Part shown: one piece after another, positions 12,977 to 24,743 of the stretch
Layout of the letters: the number at the start of each line of letters is the position of its first letter
How positions within the stretch are numbered: the first letter of the stretch is position 1
The notes under the pieces: model-generated
Database searches by the model: none
The model's input: the letters and a program-made list of their open reading frames with translations, nothing else
What the model was told of the DNA's origin: nothing
Origin: Thozetella sp. PMI_491
Taxonomy: Eukaryota > Ascomycota > Sordariomycetes > Chaetosphaeriales > Chaetosphaeriaceae
Assembly: GCA_021432635.1 (NCBI GenBank)
Contig: MU270031.1
Coordinates: 2,118-66,117, forward strand
Direction of reading: 5' to 3'
Length of the DNA: 64,000 bases
Position numbers and translations under genes: made by a program

Positions 12977-14733
12977 ATGTCGTCGCCTGGCCCTCTCGCC
13001 AATCTCCAACGGCGAGCACTCTGTCGACAATTGACATCCTCTGCTAGTTTCCGCGCTCGCCTCTCCATTATCCAGCCCCAGGTACCCATTCAAGGACGGC
13101 CGCGTCCTGGTTTGGGAGCCATCATCGCCCTTCCGCCCCTTCAACAGGCCCGTCGCCAGTCGACAGCGAATAAGGACAGCTCGGAGAAGGCTGGCAAACA
13201 ACCCCCGCGCCCGAAGGATACCCCTCGACCCTCGCTTGCAAGAATCTTTGCAAGCAGCTTCAGGACTCTCGGAGGCGCTTTTCGACCAAGGAACCTTAGG
13301 CTACTTCTGCGGTCCAACCCGGAGGAGCTCATTATTGCGTTGATCATGTAAGGCGCTCTCTATCTTGTGCCGTGCCATGTCGGCAGAGCTAACGAAAGCT
13401 TCACTGCAGCCTTGCCGCCGTAGTCGGCTTTGGAGTATATGTCGTCCGAATCTACTTTACCTACTTCTACGCCGAACAGTTCACCAAGTACCCGGAGCCG
13501 ATCGCTAAGTCGCTACGAAGGGCTCTCTACTACAGCAACTATAATGCAGACAACAAACTGGCCCTAAAGTACTATAGGATAGCTTTGGAGCAATGCGAGG
13601 AACTCGGGCTGGATCCATTCTCGGACGATGTCCTCGGCATCAAGATCCAATTGGCTGCTTGGCTCGAGAAGATCGGCAGCTACGACAACGCCACTCAGGT
13701 GCTCGAAAGAGTACTGGGGGATTGCAAGAGCTGGATCGAGCTCATGGAGAAGTCTGTCAAGGAAGGGAAGATCCCCAGGGCCCTGATGCCGCCGCCGCCG
13801 CCTCTACTGCTGACGGCAGATCCTAACCAGCCTACGGAGCCCGAAGAAGAGCCCGAGACCCTCTGGGGCAAGCGAACGCGCATTCTGGCCAAAGCGGTCG
13901 GAATTAGCGTGAAGCTTGGAGAGCTTTATGCCGATGAGCATATCATGGAACAGGAGGTGGCTCACGAGCGACTGACCTGGGCCGTCGAAACAGCGCTGGG
14001 GGAGCTCCAGAGGCGGGCCACGGAGTCGCCAAAGGAAGGAGAAGGGCCATGGATGGATTCTGACCAGATGGGCGGAGCACTCGAGTGTGAGTAAACAACC
14101 CCGCCAAATACCCCTTATTCATGTTAGGCTGACATGATGGCGCAGCACTTGCCCACAGCTATGAGAGAAAATCCCAGTTTCATCTTGCACTGCCTTTGTT
14201 CTTCCAGGCTCTCAGGCTTTCTCACGACCCATGCCACAGTGCTGTGATTAGTGAGTACCGTCTGCCCCCAACCGTTCGCTCGATGACCGCCTACGCGAGG
14301 TTGCGGCGGTCGTAACCCATCGTGTGTTCTAATTGCCATGCCAGTGAACAATCTCTCCGTCACTTTTGCGCAGCATCCACTGCATGTGCCAGTTGAGGCT
14401 TTGCTCAATACGAGCACCGGGCAGCCGTCGCCTGCATCTCGATCCCCGAACGTGCCAGGGCCGGCCGCAACGCGTGCTTCGTATCTAGATGCTGCCCGCC
14501 GGTGGGCGACGAACGCGCATCAGCACGCCTCGGAGCCCCAGGGGGAGCAGCGGACTCCCGAATGCGACGAGGCTTGCGCCGTATCTCTCTGCAACCTTGG
14601 CGACATTGCGAGCCTATCCGGTGACGTGGCCGAGGCGCGACGGATGTTCGAGAAGGCTGTCGCCATGAGCAAGAAGGTCGGCCATGCGCCAGCCCTACAG
14701 CGTGCGGAGGCCAGTCTGCGATCTCTATCATAA
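12977..14733 (+). CDS. mitochondrial inner-membrane TPR protein, Mgr3-like, 4 exons
   Basis: Predicted 513-aa protein; exons 12977-13347, 13410-14086, 14146-14250, 14345-14733, each intron with GT-AG ends and CTAAC/CTGAC-like branch sites. The N-terminus is Arg/Ser-rich without acidic residues (QRRALCRQLTSSASFRAR), as in a mitochondrial presequence. One hydrophobic segment lies at about residues 118-142 (LIIALI...AAVVGFGVYVV), created by splicing exons 1 and 2. Helical repeats of TPR character follow (YYSNYNADNKLALKYYRIAL, then LAAWLEKIGSYDNATQVLERVL) and again near the end (CNLGDIASLSGDVAEARRMF). This architecture fits Mgr3, the adaptor of the i-AAA (Yme1) protease in yeast. The TPR assignment is firm; the Mgr3 name is inference. 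The start at 12977 is the first ATG after stops; a 12953 start would be GTG. Confidence 0.8.
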
Positions 14734-16227
14734 GCGAGAAGCGAAGGATGGGTGAGCAACTTGCAGCCCTCGTGCAGCCATACACCGCCGCTGGATCGTC
14801 AGAACTGGCGATCGAGCCAACCATCGCCCAAGCTCTGTCGGCAGTGTCGACGCGGACCAGTTGGAGGAGATCTTTGGGCTAGAATTGGCGGAGAAGGCAC
14901 TCGCACCGGGCTCGGCGGCAATGCAGAGAAGCACTCTCGACTACATTGCATCTCATCCAGATATGGGTGAACACCATCAAAGAGCTATTCCCCTGGCCAT
15001 CATTGGCACGCAAACTGGCGACCACTGCAAATCCATATGCCATTTTGGTCCAACCCCCAATGACGCCATTGTGGGATGATCAGGCCACTCGCGCGTCCAG
15101 CAGAGCCGGGCAGGCGGCTAGTCCCTTACTGGACGAGTTAATGTTAACCACACCGCCGGCCCCCGTCTCTCTTAGTCAGAGGCTAAACCACATGGTGCAA
15201 GTTTATGGAGAGTTACTGCTGTCAGGGTTCCATGCGTGGCGTGCGGCGTGCAGCGTGCAGGCAGGCGCAGGAGCGAGTTCGTGACATCGAGCATTCCCAT
15301 GTTTCGCTTCCCCGCCGCTCCCAACCCTTTGGCACGAGACGTGAAGCTAATCTACCGGCTGTGGACGCGAGAACCGCCATGCCGCTGCCGACCCACCCCG
15401 TCGTCGCTCCTCGACCTGGAGGTTGCGCAACTCAACCTCAGTTCTAGAAGCGGGATGGGTGGGCGGCCTACCTATAGCACGGCTTCGCACTTGCATCTAC
15501 GTTTGCGGGAGTGTTCGACCTGCCCGCTGCTGCAGGTCGTGCCGGGCTTGTCTGGCAAGCACCGAATCCTGCTCCTCTAGAGGGTGCGATCAACCTGCAC
15601 CTCGTCGGCGGTGGTGTACATGTTCTTGCCACTGCCGCGGTGGGTGTACATTGGGTCACCGATCCGCTGCCAGGAGAGCCTCGGTCGCTCGATGCAAGAC
15701 CGGATCATCGACGCCGGTAGACGCGACGGAAGGTTGGTCGAGTTGCTCGCGGCTAGTTCTCAGCGAGAAGATGGGCCAAGCCAGCAGCAGCCCAAAGATA
15801 GAGCTTGATAGCCAACACCCTAGACTTAATGTTGCTTTTTGTGGAAGCAGACTGTGAGAAGCTGAGCACCATTTGGAGGACCATCTCACCGCCCGACGTC
15901 TCACACGGCGGCTCACACGGCGGCTCACCCCCGACTTTGCGCCTCGTGGTCGTGCTGACGGTTAGCCTCGTAGATGCCTGGCTTACCACCGAGGGCTGAT
16001 GCCTATCGCCAGGGACGGACCGTCTCGCAGGGCGGCGATGCCTCCGCATCAATAGAGATTCCTTCGTGGCTGGCGGAGCTTGCTGGCGACAGCACCGGCG
16101 CGCTGAGGCGGCGATCAAGCCGTGTAACACGAGACCTTATCGACTCTAGATGTGCGTCGTCGACAAGGCCATCGCGAGGCTATGTAGCATTCGCACACCA
16201 CCCCGTGCAGACTGTCTTACCCCCCCC

Positions 16228-16228
<1 letters not shown>
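14734..16228 (+). other. coding-like fragments in shifting frames (possible gene remnant)
   Basis: Starting 12 bases after the TPR gene, short stretches look like real protein but sit in different plus frames without acceptable splice links. Examples are EQLAALVQPYTAAGSSELAI (near 14756), DADQLEEIFGLELAEKAL (near 14850), WVNTIKELFPWPSLARKLA (near 14964), MFRFPAAPNPLARDVKLIYR (near 15299) and IEIPSWLAELAGDSTGALRR (near 16052). I recognise no family. It could be a decayed gene, an unresolved multi-exon gene, or chance. A 12-bp direct repeat (CACACGGCGGCT twice) lies near 15902-15926. Confidence 0.3.

Positions 16229-16296
<68 letters not shown>
16229..16296. repeat. uninterrupted poly-C tract (68 nt)
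   Basis: Sixty-eight consecutive C residues, preceded by C7-T and followed by T-A-C6. It is by far the longest of the many C or G runs in this window. Such a tract can form G-quadruplex/i-motif structures and is prone to length error in sequencing and assembly. Confidence 0.95.
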
Positions 16297-16455
16297 TACC
16301 CCCCGTCCTCCTCCACTACACTAGGCGCTTCCGGGCTGGGGAGCTGAATGCAGTCGACACAATCGAGGCAAGACACCCAGACACCACCCTGCACTGGGGG
16401 GGTGCGAAAATCCTCCACCGTGAGCCAAGGTGGCATATGTGCGTCCTTGGCGCGG

Positions 16456-16499
16456 CCCTTCTGGCGCCCTTCTGGTGTCCTTCTGGTGCCCTTCTGGAA
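16456..16499. repeat. 4 x 11-bp tandem repeat (CCCTTCTGGNG-like)
   Basis: Four consecutive copies of an 11-bp unit: CCCTTCTGGCG, CCCTTCTGGTG, TCCTTCTGGTG and CCCTTCTGGAA. Not associated with a recognised gene. Confidence 0.85.
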
Positions 16500-19400
16500 C
16501 CTCCGAAGGCATGATCATCGCAAGGGCATCCGAATTGGTCGTCGCCGTCTCGCCTCATCTCTGACTTGGTGGCCACCTGGCGCGCTGCCTTCGCTTGCGC
16601 AGGCACGTGCTGTCGGCGACCGACCCCTAATCGATCCGGCAGTGCTCTCAAGACCGGCGGACCGGAGCACCTCTGCACCAGAATCGACGGCTCCTGATTG
16701 GCCGAGCCCGCTAAAAGGCGGTCTTGGCATCACCGCCGTGCTATTTAAGCTTAATCGCAGGGTGGCAATAACGCAACCTACCGGCTCCCGTGGAGATGTA
16801 CGTACATACGTGCATTCGTTTCCGTGCTTTCCCGCCGTTGGGCATCTGGATCTCCCTCTGCCCCTCTCTTCCCTCCACTCCCCGCCCCCCGTTGCCGGAA
16901 GGCCAGCTTTTCCCTCGCTGGCTGGCATATTGCCGCTTCTGCTACAGATGCCTCGCCTTGGGCAAGCCAATGGTAGATACTGTCCATAGTTTCTGCGTCT
17001 GCTGCCGCTTTGGGCCTCGGCCGATGCAAGAATGGCCTCATGCGTTGTTGTTTACCGTAGCGATGTACGGGTCGGGCACCCAAGAGCTGCGCTCTCGAGC
17101 GGGCGATGAGCAATGCCCGCGCTGCTAGCGGCCCGTCTTCTGCGTGGGAAATGCGAGAGGTCCCATCGACGATGGGGACGGAAGGCATTTTTCATGGTCT
17201 GGTGAAGGTCTTGGCGCGACTTTTGCGCGCACGCCACGCGCCGAAGGGATTAATTACCTTTTTCCAGAGGCGGCGGTGGCACGGAGGGACCGCGGGGGGG
17301 AGGAGGGGGGAAGAGGAGGTCGGAGAGGTTCCTCGATTTGCGTCTCCTCCCATAGGCGGAATCCCAGGGCGGAAGGAGCTCCGCCCGTTTAAGCTTTTGA
17401 TGCTCGAGCGAGTCAGGAACTGCCAAGACTCTCCCAGACAATACGTCAAGAATTTGACCCACGAGAGACCGTTTCTCGACGGTCAGCGGCCGGCCTTCCC
17501 GCCCTTCCCCGCCAACCCACACCGTTTCCCATCGCGGACTGTGAAGGCACTGTGCCCAAGACGCGACGCTTTCCTCTTTTTTACCATGCTCCGTAGCAAC
17601 AAGCAGACGATTGCTATCCTCGTCCTCCTCCTCTGCATCGTCTGGCTGTCGACCTTCCGTTGTGGTCATCCGGCAGCCAGCTAGGCCGCTGCATCGCGGG
17701 TGACGGCACCAGCAAGATAGAATCCTACCACTAGGCTGTATGTCGATCGAGTTTCCCTACCTCGCTGAAGGATGACGGGGTCCGGCAGTGTATTGTGTTT
17801 GCGCGGGTCAAAAGTGGAGCGCCTTTGGGAGAGCAGGCGAACTTTTCCCCCTCGTCCGCGCACCCGCGCTGGCACCAGCACTGCCCGCCTGCAGTCCCGT
17901 GGGCTCGAGTGCCCTTGATACGGATCAATACGGGCGTGGCTTTTCACGAACTATTTGGCCGCCGGTCGTCTCGGCGCCGAACACTACGGCTCCGGTCCTC
18001 CTGACGGCGGGCGCACCGCCCCGCCCCCAGCGCCCCTCCTGCCGTATTGAGCGGCCCCCAGGCTCTCCGGCCCTGCCATGAACACGATACGGACTGTACC
18101 TTCAGATTGTGGTCTCACGGCCTATGCCGTCTACGAGCTTGCTGGATCGCGAAAGGGGGCAATGACCTACCGCTTTCGCAGGCAGGGAAAGGCTTACAAG
18201 CATCCCGAAGGCTGCGTCAGCCAAAAACTATGGACAGGTGGAAGGGTGGAAGCGCTAGGCCGTATCTTTTTGTGAACCTGATTGGGGCGTCTGATATCCC
18301 CTGTACCTAGAGTTGTACCAAGGATGGCCTGGGTACATAGACGGAAGAGACGAATTCGCTGGCCCGTGCTCGGCCCTATGCAGGCTGGCTCCGACAAGGG
18401 CGGAGCGGGGGCCAGCATGACACCGGGCGGGAAGGGGGGAGAGGAAAAATGTGTTGCCGCTCCCCAAGCAGCGTCGGGACATAGCCAAGAGACATACATA
18501 GGCGCATCCATTGCAGAGCTGCCCATTGCAGAGCCGTCCAAAGGGAAGTTGGTCAACGAGGTTGACCAACCTTAAGAGGAATCCGAGAACCTATCCCGAA
18601 TGGCCTGATGATCCCGGTCACGTCGGGCAAAGTCAGGCCAGGAAAGGAGGTCAGCGGTTGTGACCGGGGGTCACAGGGTCACGAAAACCACTGGTGCTCC
18701 CGGAACGAAAATCCAAGCCTGCAGTTGTCGGATCGATGGATCCGATGGCCAAATTCCGTTGTGGGCTCTTGACTATTGACCGCCATGTGGCATCGGCGGC
18801 GAAAGGCAGTGTATGGAATCGCCGGAGGAGGGGAATGGCGTTCTTGTCGCCGGCCTCAGGAGCCTCCAGGACGACAGAGAATGCTGCTGCCTATGCGGCT
18901 GGCGGGCCCCCTAAGGTTGTACGGGACTATTCCGTGAGATAGGGCTAGCGAACTGTGGCACTTTGTTCCGCAAACGCGCCGTCTAACGGGATACGGGCGT
19001 CGCATGCATGGTTAGTCTAGGGGGGCCTTTGAGCGGAGCACCTGCTAGCGAGCGGTAGACGACGGCTCTACGGGCCTGGCTGCGGGCAAAACTACACCGA
19101 GAGTTTGGTGCCATGTTCACTCAGTGAAAGAGCTAAGAGATCCCAAAGGGTCTGGAACGTGGTGTTTGTGATGGTCTATCGAGATGTCTTGGATGTCCCC
19201 TCCAACCCTCGCCTCCACCCCCACCTCTTTTTTTTTTTTTTTTTCCCACCCCCTCCTCTTCCTCCTTATCCCTTGCCTCAGCGCAAGTGTGGTCTTGTCT
19301 GCGCGGCACGTGGACGAGACCCGAGAGATGAACCAATGGGATTTTGACCTTTGCCCGTCCCGAGCGAGATCTTCCCAAGCATGTCTAGGTTCTTACTCCC

Positions 19401-20027
19401 CGGGGCAGAGAGGAGAAGAAGAGAAGAGGAAAGCAAGCGAGCGGGCGAGCGCGACGGTGATTCGTCCCTCTCGCCAACGGTGGCGGGTAGACGCCGCGCT
19501 GCTCACGGCAGTCGGCCATATAATGCATGGAAGATGGGAAGGGGGGGAGGGGGGGGGGAAGGTTTGGGGCCTTATTTTGAGGCCATCGGCATGTGATGCA
19601 TGTAAGGACATACATACAGCAGTACGGTACGTAGCACCAATTATAGTACTGCTGCATGGTACTGCGGTCCCATACCTCCCTTTGTCTCTCTCTACCTTAC
19701 CTAAGTAGTCATGGAACCTGGGCTTGCTTGGATGGGATTGTGGCAGGAACCGCGATCGTCCAGGACCCTGAAATCTAATTGTCGGGAGGAGCAGCCCCGC
19801 CCGCCGAGGTGGAGAAGGGACCACTTGCCTAGGAAGGAAAGAATACTATCTAGGCATCCAAGGCACCACCATTTTGCAGTCGATCGCACCTTAGGCTCGC
19901 TCACATAAGTGGGCTTTGAAACCTTGGAAACCTGAGCCGCATCCTACGCCAAGAGCGGTGCGTAAAGCGAGCCGACATTGTCGCCGCTAGCGACTATAAT
20001 CCACCAGCAAGCGGCCGGGGCCTGCCA

Positions 20028-20070
20028 GTGTGCGTGAGAGAGAGTGTGTGTGTGTATGTGTGTGAGGTGT
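20028..20070. repeat. mixed GT/GA microsatellite
   Basis: Alternating GTGTGT and GAGAGA blocks. A very similar mixed tract with the same order (GTGTGTGAGAGAGAGTGTGTG) occurs about 790 bp downstream, near 20822-20850. Confidence 0.85.
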
Positions 20071-21831
20071 GCCGACAGCCTGGGTGGCCAAGGTACCAGG
20101 CGAGTAAGAAAGCCCCCGTATGTTCAGCAGCCCGCCCGCGGCCCGTAAGTTTGTAGCACCCGGCGGAGCTTGCAGCAACACCTTGAGGTGGGTCTGCGGG
20201 GGGACTTGGCGGGCGCGCTGCTTTTCGACAGTGGTCAAGTACACACAACGGTCTCAGCCCACCAGCCGGCTGGGAACACGAAGTACGCTAGGAACCCCCG
20301 GCGCCGGGACCAAAGGCTTGGGCCTCCTCGTCGGGGCCGCTTGGCATGGGTTCGGATTCGCTACGGATTCGACACAGGACTATTTTCCTTCCTTTATTAA
20401 TTTTTTTTGTTCCCCTTCCACGACAGGCTGTCCCGCCCGAAGCGGCCTGCTGTGTGATTCGAGCATCCTGGGTCGGACCTGAACCCAGCGCGGCCGCCCG
20501 GCTCCTTCCCTCTCTCCTCCCACATCCGTCGCCCCCCCTGCGACCGGCGCCGCAGGCCCTTTCATAGACCTTGGTTCACGATCACGAAACGTTGTGCGGT
20601 CATGATGCCTCCCCTGCCCCCCCTGGGTGGTACTCCCGCAGCTACGGTTCGCGCCTTCTGCTGCATTGGCCTTTCTCCAAGGCCAGGTCGAGGTACCCGT
20701 CTGATGTCAGACGCCCATGTGCGCGCTGCAGGAGCTACATGGCATGTATCGAGGAGGACGCGCAGCCGCGTGGGCTGAGCAGCTCCGGCGTGGCACCTTG
20801 GTGTTTTGGGGGCCGAGGTGGTCGTGTGTGTGTGAGAGAGAGTGTGTGTTGGTACCAGAAATTGCTCGGATTCATGATGCTCCGGGTAGCCTGCCCTGGC
20901 CCGGCGCCTAGACCGGCGCCGGGGGGATGTCGTGTGCAGCGGCCGTTCCGTGCAAGCGAACATGGCCGGCCACAGAGGCTCGTGGCGGCGTTTAGCGTCC
21001 TCAGCTGCCAAGAGTATTTTTACCCCACGGCGTTTTGGTTCGACGAGGAAGCGCGGTTCGCGCCCAGCAGAGAGTCAGGTCTGACTCGGTTACATGCAGA
21101 GAGAATAGGCTTCCACATTTCTAGATAGGTCCGTCCGGTATGCGGAGGGCGGTATCAAACAAGAGGGTGGATAGCGGTGGGCGGCCGTGCTAGCGGCTCC
21201 GCGAAGCCCAAGGACACGGATTGCTTCCGCTACGCCGAATCCTCGAGACGCCGCGCCGCCAGCACGCGGAGTTTCCTTGCTAGGCCTTTGTCTGACAGCT
21301 GTCCGTTGGTTGCAGACCGGCGATCGATACGGCGCCAGTGGAGCTCGTTGCTTTTTCAGCCTACTTCGCCTCCCCCAAACCTCCGTGCTCTTTAGCCCCC
21401 GCGAGCAGAGATTGGAGCACGCACCTGGCCTCGAGGAGGCTGAGGGCCAGCGCTATTCATTCTCACGCATAAGGTCGGCCGCGCTGCCCGCTCACCCCGC
21501 GGTCGCGACAAAAGTCGTCGAGATGTACAAGAAATGACGCAAAGAGAAACAAAACCCGAGCGCGTACCTAGTAGAACGGTGTCGCGCCTCTAATGCACAC
21601 CATTTTGTGGCGCCGCAGTAGCCCCCCGCGACAGCGTGAAGCGCAAGATACGAGGGCAGAAGTCTGCCTCGATGTTCGCCTGATGGCTATGCAAGCGACA
21701 TCTAGTCAATTTTGGGGGATAGGAGGATGAACCTGCGTTCGACCTCGACGCGCTCCCACCAGTCACAACGCTAGACCTGCTTCTCTGGGTAAACTACCAG
21801 CAACCGCCTGAGCGCTCTCTGCTTTTTTAGA

Positions 21832-21846
21832 GGGGGGGGGGGGGGG
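21832..21846. repeat. poly-G run (15 nt)
   Basis: Fifteen consecutive G residues within an intergenic stretch, in a pyrimidine/purine-skewed context (TTTTTTAGA before, TTGTTCTTC after). Confidence 0.9.
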
Positions 21847-24678
21847 TTGTTCTTCTTTTCTCTGCCTCTCCGTCTTACTCTCTATGCGCCGCTTCACCCC
21901 CCTCCTTGCTCGTTCCCCGTATCCTCTTAGCATTGCGAGTTGCGCTGCGGTCCTCTCGGGGGGGCTTGGACCATGACGATGGTAAGGAACTTGGGGAAAT
22001 CCTCAGGGAACTTGGGTGTGTACCGACAAGTCGCAGGCTACAGCCAACCTTGGCTCGCTAGACCTTAGCGGTGTGCATTAGCGGGGCGACTAAGACTCGT
22101 CTTAGTCACCCTAGTTGTGTTCTTGTTACGGGGTTCAACGAAGCCAATGCAGAACTGAGTGCGCACGAGCAGTCGGAGATTGGCTTGGGTTGCAAGGAGT
22201 TTGCGCTTTAGGTACAGGAAGGGTCTCTCGGCAGCAGCCGCCGAAGTTAGCGTGATCGGCTCTAGTCGGGGGGAACATGCAGTTATAACTTCTGCCTATT
22301 GCAATAAATAGAAAAGCAAAACGGTATTAGTCTTGGTTTTTTTTTGCCAATGGTGATATTTTGGCGCAGAAAAACCAAGTTCAAGTCCGCATGTGGCAGC
22401 ATGTGGCAGCACAGAACAGTGGTCCCGCGGGGGTAAGACGCGCCCCACCCGGATCTGCCAAGCAGTTGCGCCTGGCCAATGGATACAAAGCGCCCCTGGT
22501 CCCATGTCCCGCTGCCGTTGGGGCACAGTGCCGGAAGCCCACAGGCTGATCGGCCCGCCTAACGGACGCCAGCCACCGTTTCGCTCGCTTTGTCACGGTC
22601 TCCCAATGCTTGGGAAACGCATTCGAGCGTGCTTTCGCAATGCTTTGGAAATGCTCTCGTCACGGTGTCCCAACTTATTCGACCCCCTTCCTTCGAACCT
22701 GGTGGAGAGCGATATGGCGATCTCGCAGCGTCCATTGGGCTGGATCGGAAGCTGCTACCCGCAACTTCCAGCACTATCGGCGCAACTTCCTGGGAGTTCC
22801 GCCCGCTGACGGATCAGTAATTGGCACGAGGCTTCTTTGCCTCACAGGTACCTGGTGTCTCGGTCTTGTCGCCTCGGCCCTACAAGTCAGCACCGAATTA
22901 GTTATCAAAGTAGTCTGGGTTTGGCTGCGTTGACGTCATACGCCGCTCGCCGAGCCAGGAACACGCCATCTCGTGAATTTTCGGCATGGCGGACGACTAT
23001 CGGAAAGAGGGTTGTGGACATCGGCTTTTTGGCTCGATCTCTGCGGCATTTTGGCCGGAATGTACAGGGTCCTAGCATTCTGCTCGGCCAGCGGGTCTGG
23101 GACGCATACGTAGCTCGTTTGCCCAGCCGCCCACATTCCCAATGAGAGGACCCCGAATACAGGCGGGTGGCAGCAAAATGCATGACAAGACATCGGAATT
23201 GCTCTCTGCAGGTAGGTATAGGCAGCCGTTCTCACTAAGGTAGACTCCACCCCACAAACACTAGGAAGAGCAGTACGAAAAGAAGAAGAAAAAATATGGT
23301 GGGGAGAGGAAGTAGTATGCACTCCGGTGCGACCGTTTTGGAGCTCGAGAATCTAGCGATCTCTGAAGCTGCCCGTTCGACGCTGGGAGGACGTTTCGAG
23401 TCGGCCGACCTTCCTTTCTCTCTCCATCACGTAGCTGAGTGCATGTACATCCCTACTTGGGGCAGGTTGTAGCGAAGAGCCAATAAGGCGGTCGGTGTAT
23501 TGCGGAGATCCCGCCGTCCCCCGAGTTTCCACCGTCAAAACGTTGTTCTTCCTTCCCGCACGCCAGGCACGGTAGCTTCTCGGCCAGTTTCAGGGGAAGG
23601 GGTCTATCGAATCTGGACAGCCCAGACGTTGGAGCGGCAGTGAGCCGGCAAGACGGCATCGCGACACCGACAGCGCGAGCCCTGGCTTCGAGAACCTGGC
23701 CGTTCGCCGTGGCTTTCCTGCTTTCAAAACGGCCTTGCCCCTCTTTGGTGGGATGCTCTTTCCCTTCAAACGCCAGTAGGTGTGACGTAGCTTTTGGGCT
23801 AACGGACTGAATGACTTACGGACTGCCTGGGGCAGCAGTTTCCGACCGCAGCCGAGGACCGGACCCTGCGGCATCTTTTTTTTTTCTCTCTTTCTCTCCC
23901 TCTCCCTTCCTCGCTGCTCTGCTCGGGTAGCCAACTTGCCAACGCACCGGGGCCAGGATGCAGTTCGATGTGGGTGAGTGTAACTTATCTTACGTTGTGG
24001 TGAATAAGCACGGACTCAACTCGAGGTACCTCTGATGCTGTACCTCGCAAGCCTCGAACGCTCCCAGGGGTGCATGATTGACATCGGTACCTTGGTACTT
24101 ATCTCTTCTTGGCGCGTCTCCCACCCCCCTGGTCTGGCCACGGCCGACAAGGCCAGTCGGTACTGCAGGTAGGGAGGTGGGTATCGCCATACAAGTGCTC
24201 AATTCTGAGAAAGCCACCACCTCCTTCCCTACTACGACTTGGAGTGAGTACCGTACATACTGTTATTTCGGGGTCCCCATTCCCAGAGTGGGGACCCAAT
24301 GCCAGGATCCACGGAGCCCTGTCGGCGTGCCGTTACTGGCGTCGCTGGCTGGGTGGTTTGTGACTATGTCGATTTCCCTTCCCTACCCCCTACCCCCTAC
24401 CCCCCCTCCCATCTGGAACGGCCCCAGTCCATCCATCAACCTCGTGTCGACGCCCTACCAGGCCTGTGATCTTCCAAGCTATAAGAATATAGATGACCGG
24501 GCTCCCCGTCTGAGTCGAGTTCCCACCCCTCACCCGCTTCGATCAACCACTACAGCCTGCTCTCTTTCTCTCTCCCCCTCTGCAAGCAACCACAGCAACG
24601 AGAACCCACAGCCAGCCTGACCATCCGTTCGCCACCTTGACGTCTAGTCTGACTTATCCGTGCTATCCGTCCTGCGGA

Positions 24679-24684
24679 TATATA
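24679..24684 (+). promoter_or_regulatory. TATA box of the bZIP gene
   Basis: TATATA in the context GCGGATATATACGC, 60 bp before the bZIP start codon. This spacing would give a short 5' UTR and would exclude the ATGs further upstream from the transcript. Confidence 0.5.
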
Positions 24685-24743
24685 CGCATCAGCCCCTCGC
24701 TGTTTCCGAGCCCTTGCCCCTCCTCCCCAGCATCATCGTCGCC

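Larger units (their letters stand above)
16297..24743. other. gene-poor interval
   Basis: No supportable gene in about 8.4 kb. Contents noted: an 11-bp unit repeated four times (16456-16499); a 32-codon ATG frame at 17586-17684 encoding a basic start followed by a strongly hydrophobic segment; mixed GT/GA microsatellites near 20028-20070 and 20822-20850; a run of 15 G (21832-21846); an 11-bp direct repeat near 22390; and C-rich CTACCCC repeats near 24383. The bZIP promoter occupies the right end. Confidence 0.5.

Noticed and set aside
24078-24620. 180-codon frame upstream of the bZIP gene
   Set aside because: It does not start with ATG at its left end, is Pro/Ser/Thr-rich, and lies upstream of the likely TATA box at 24679.
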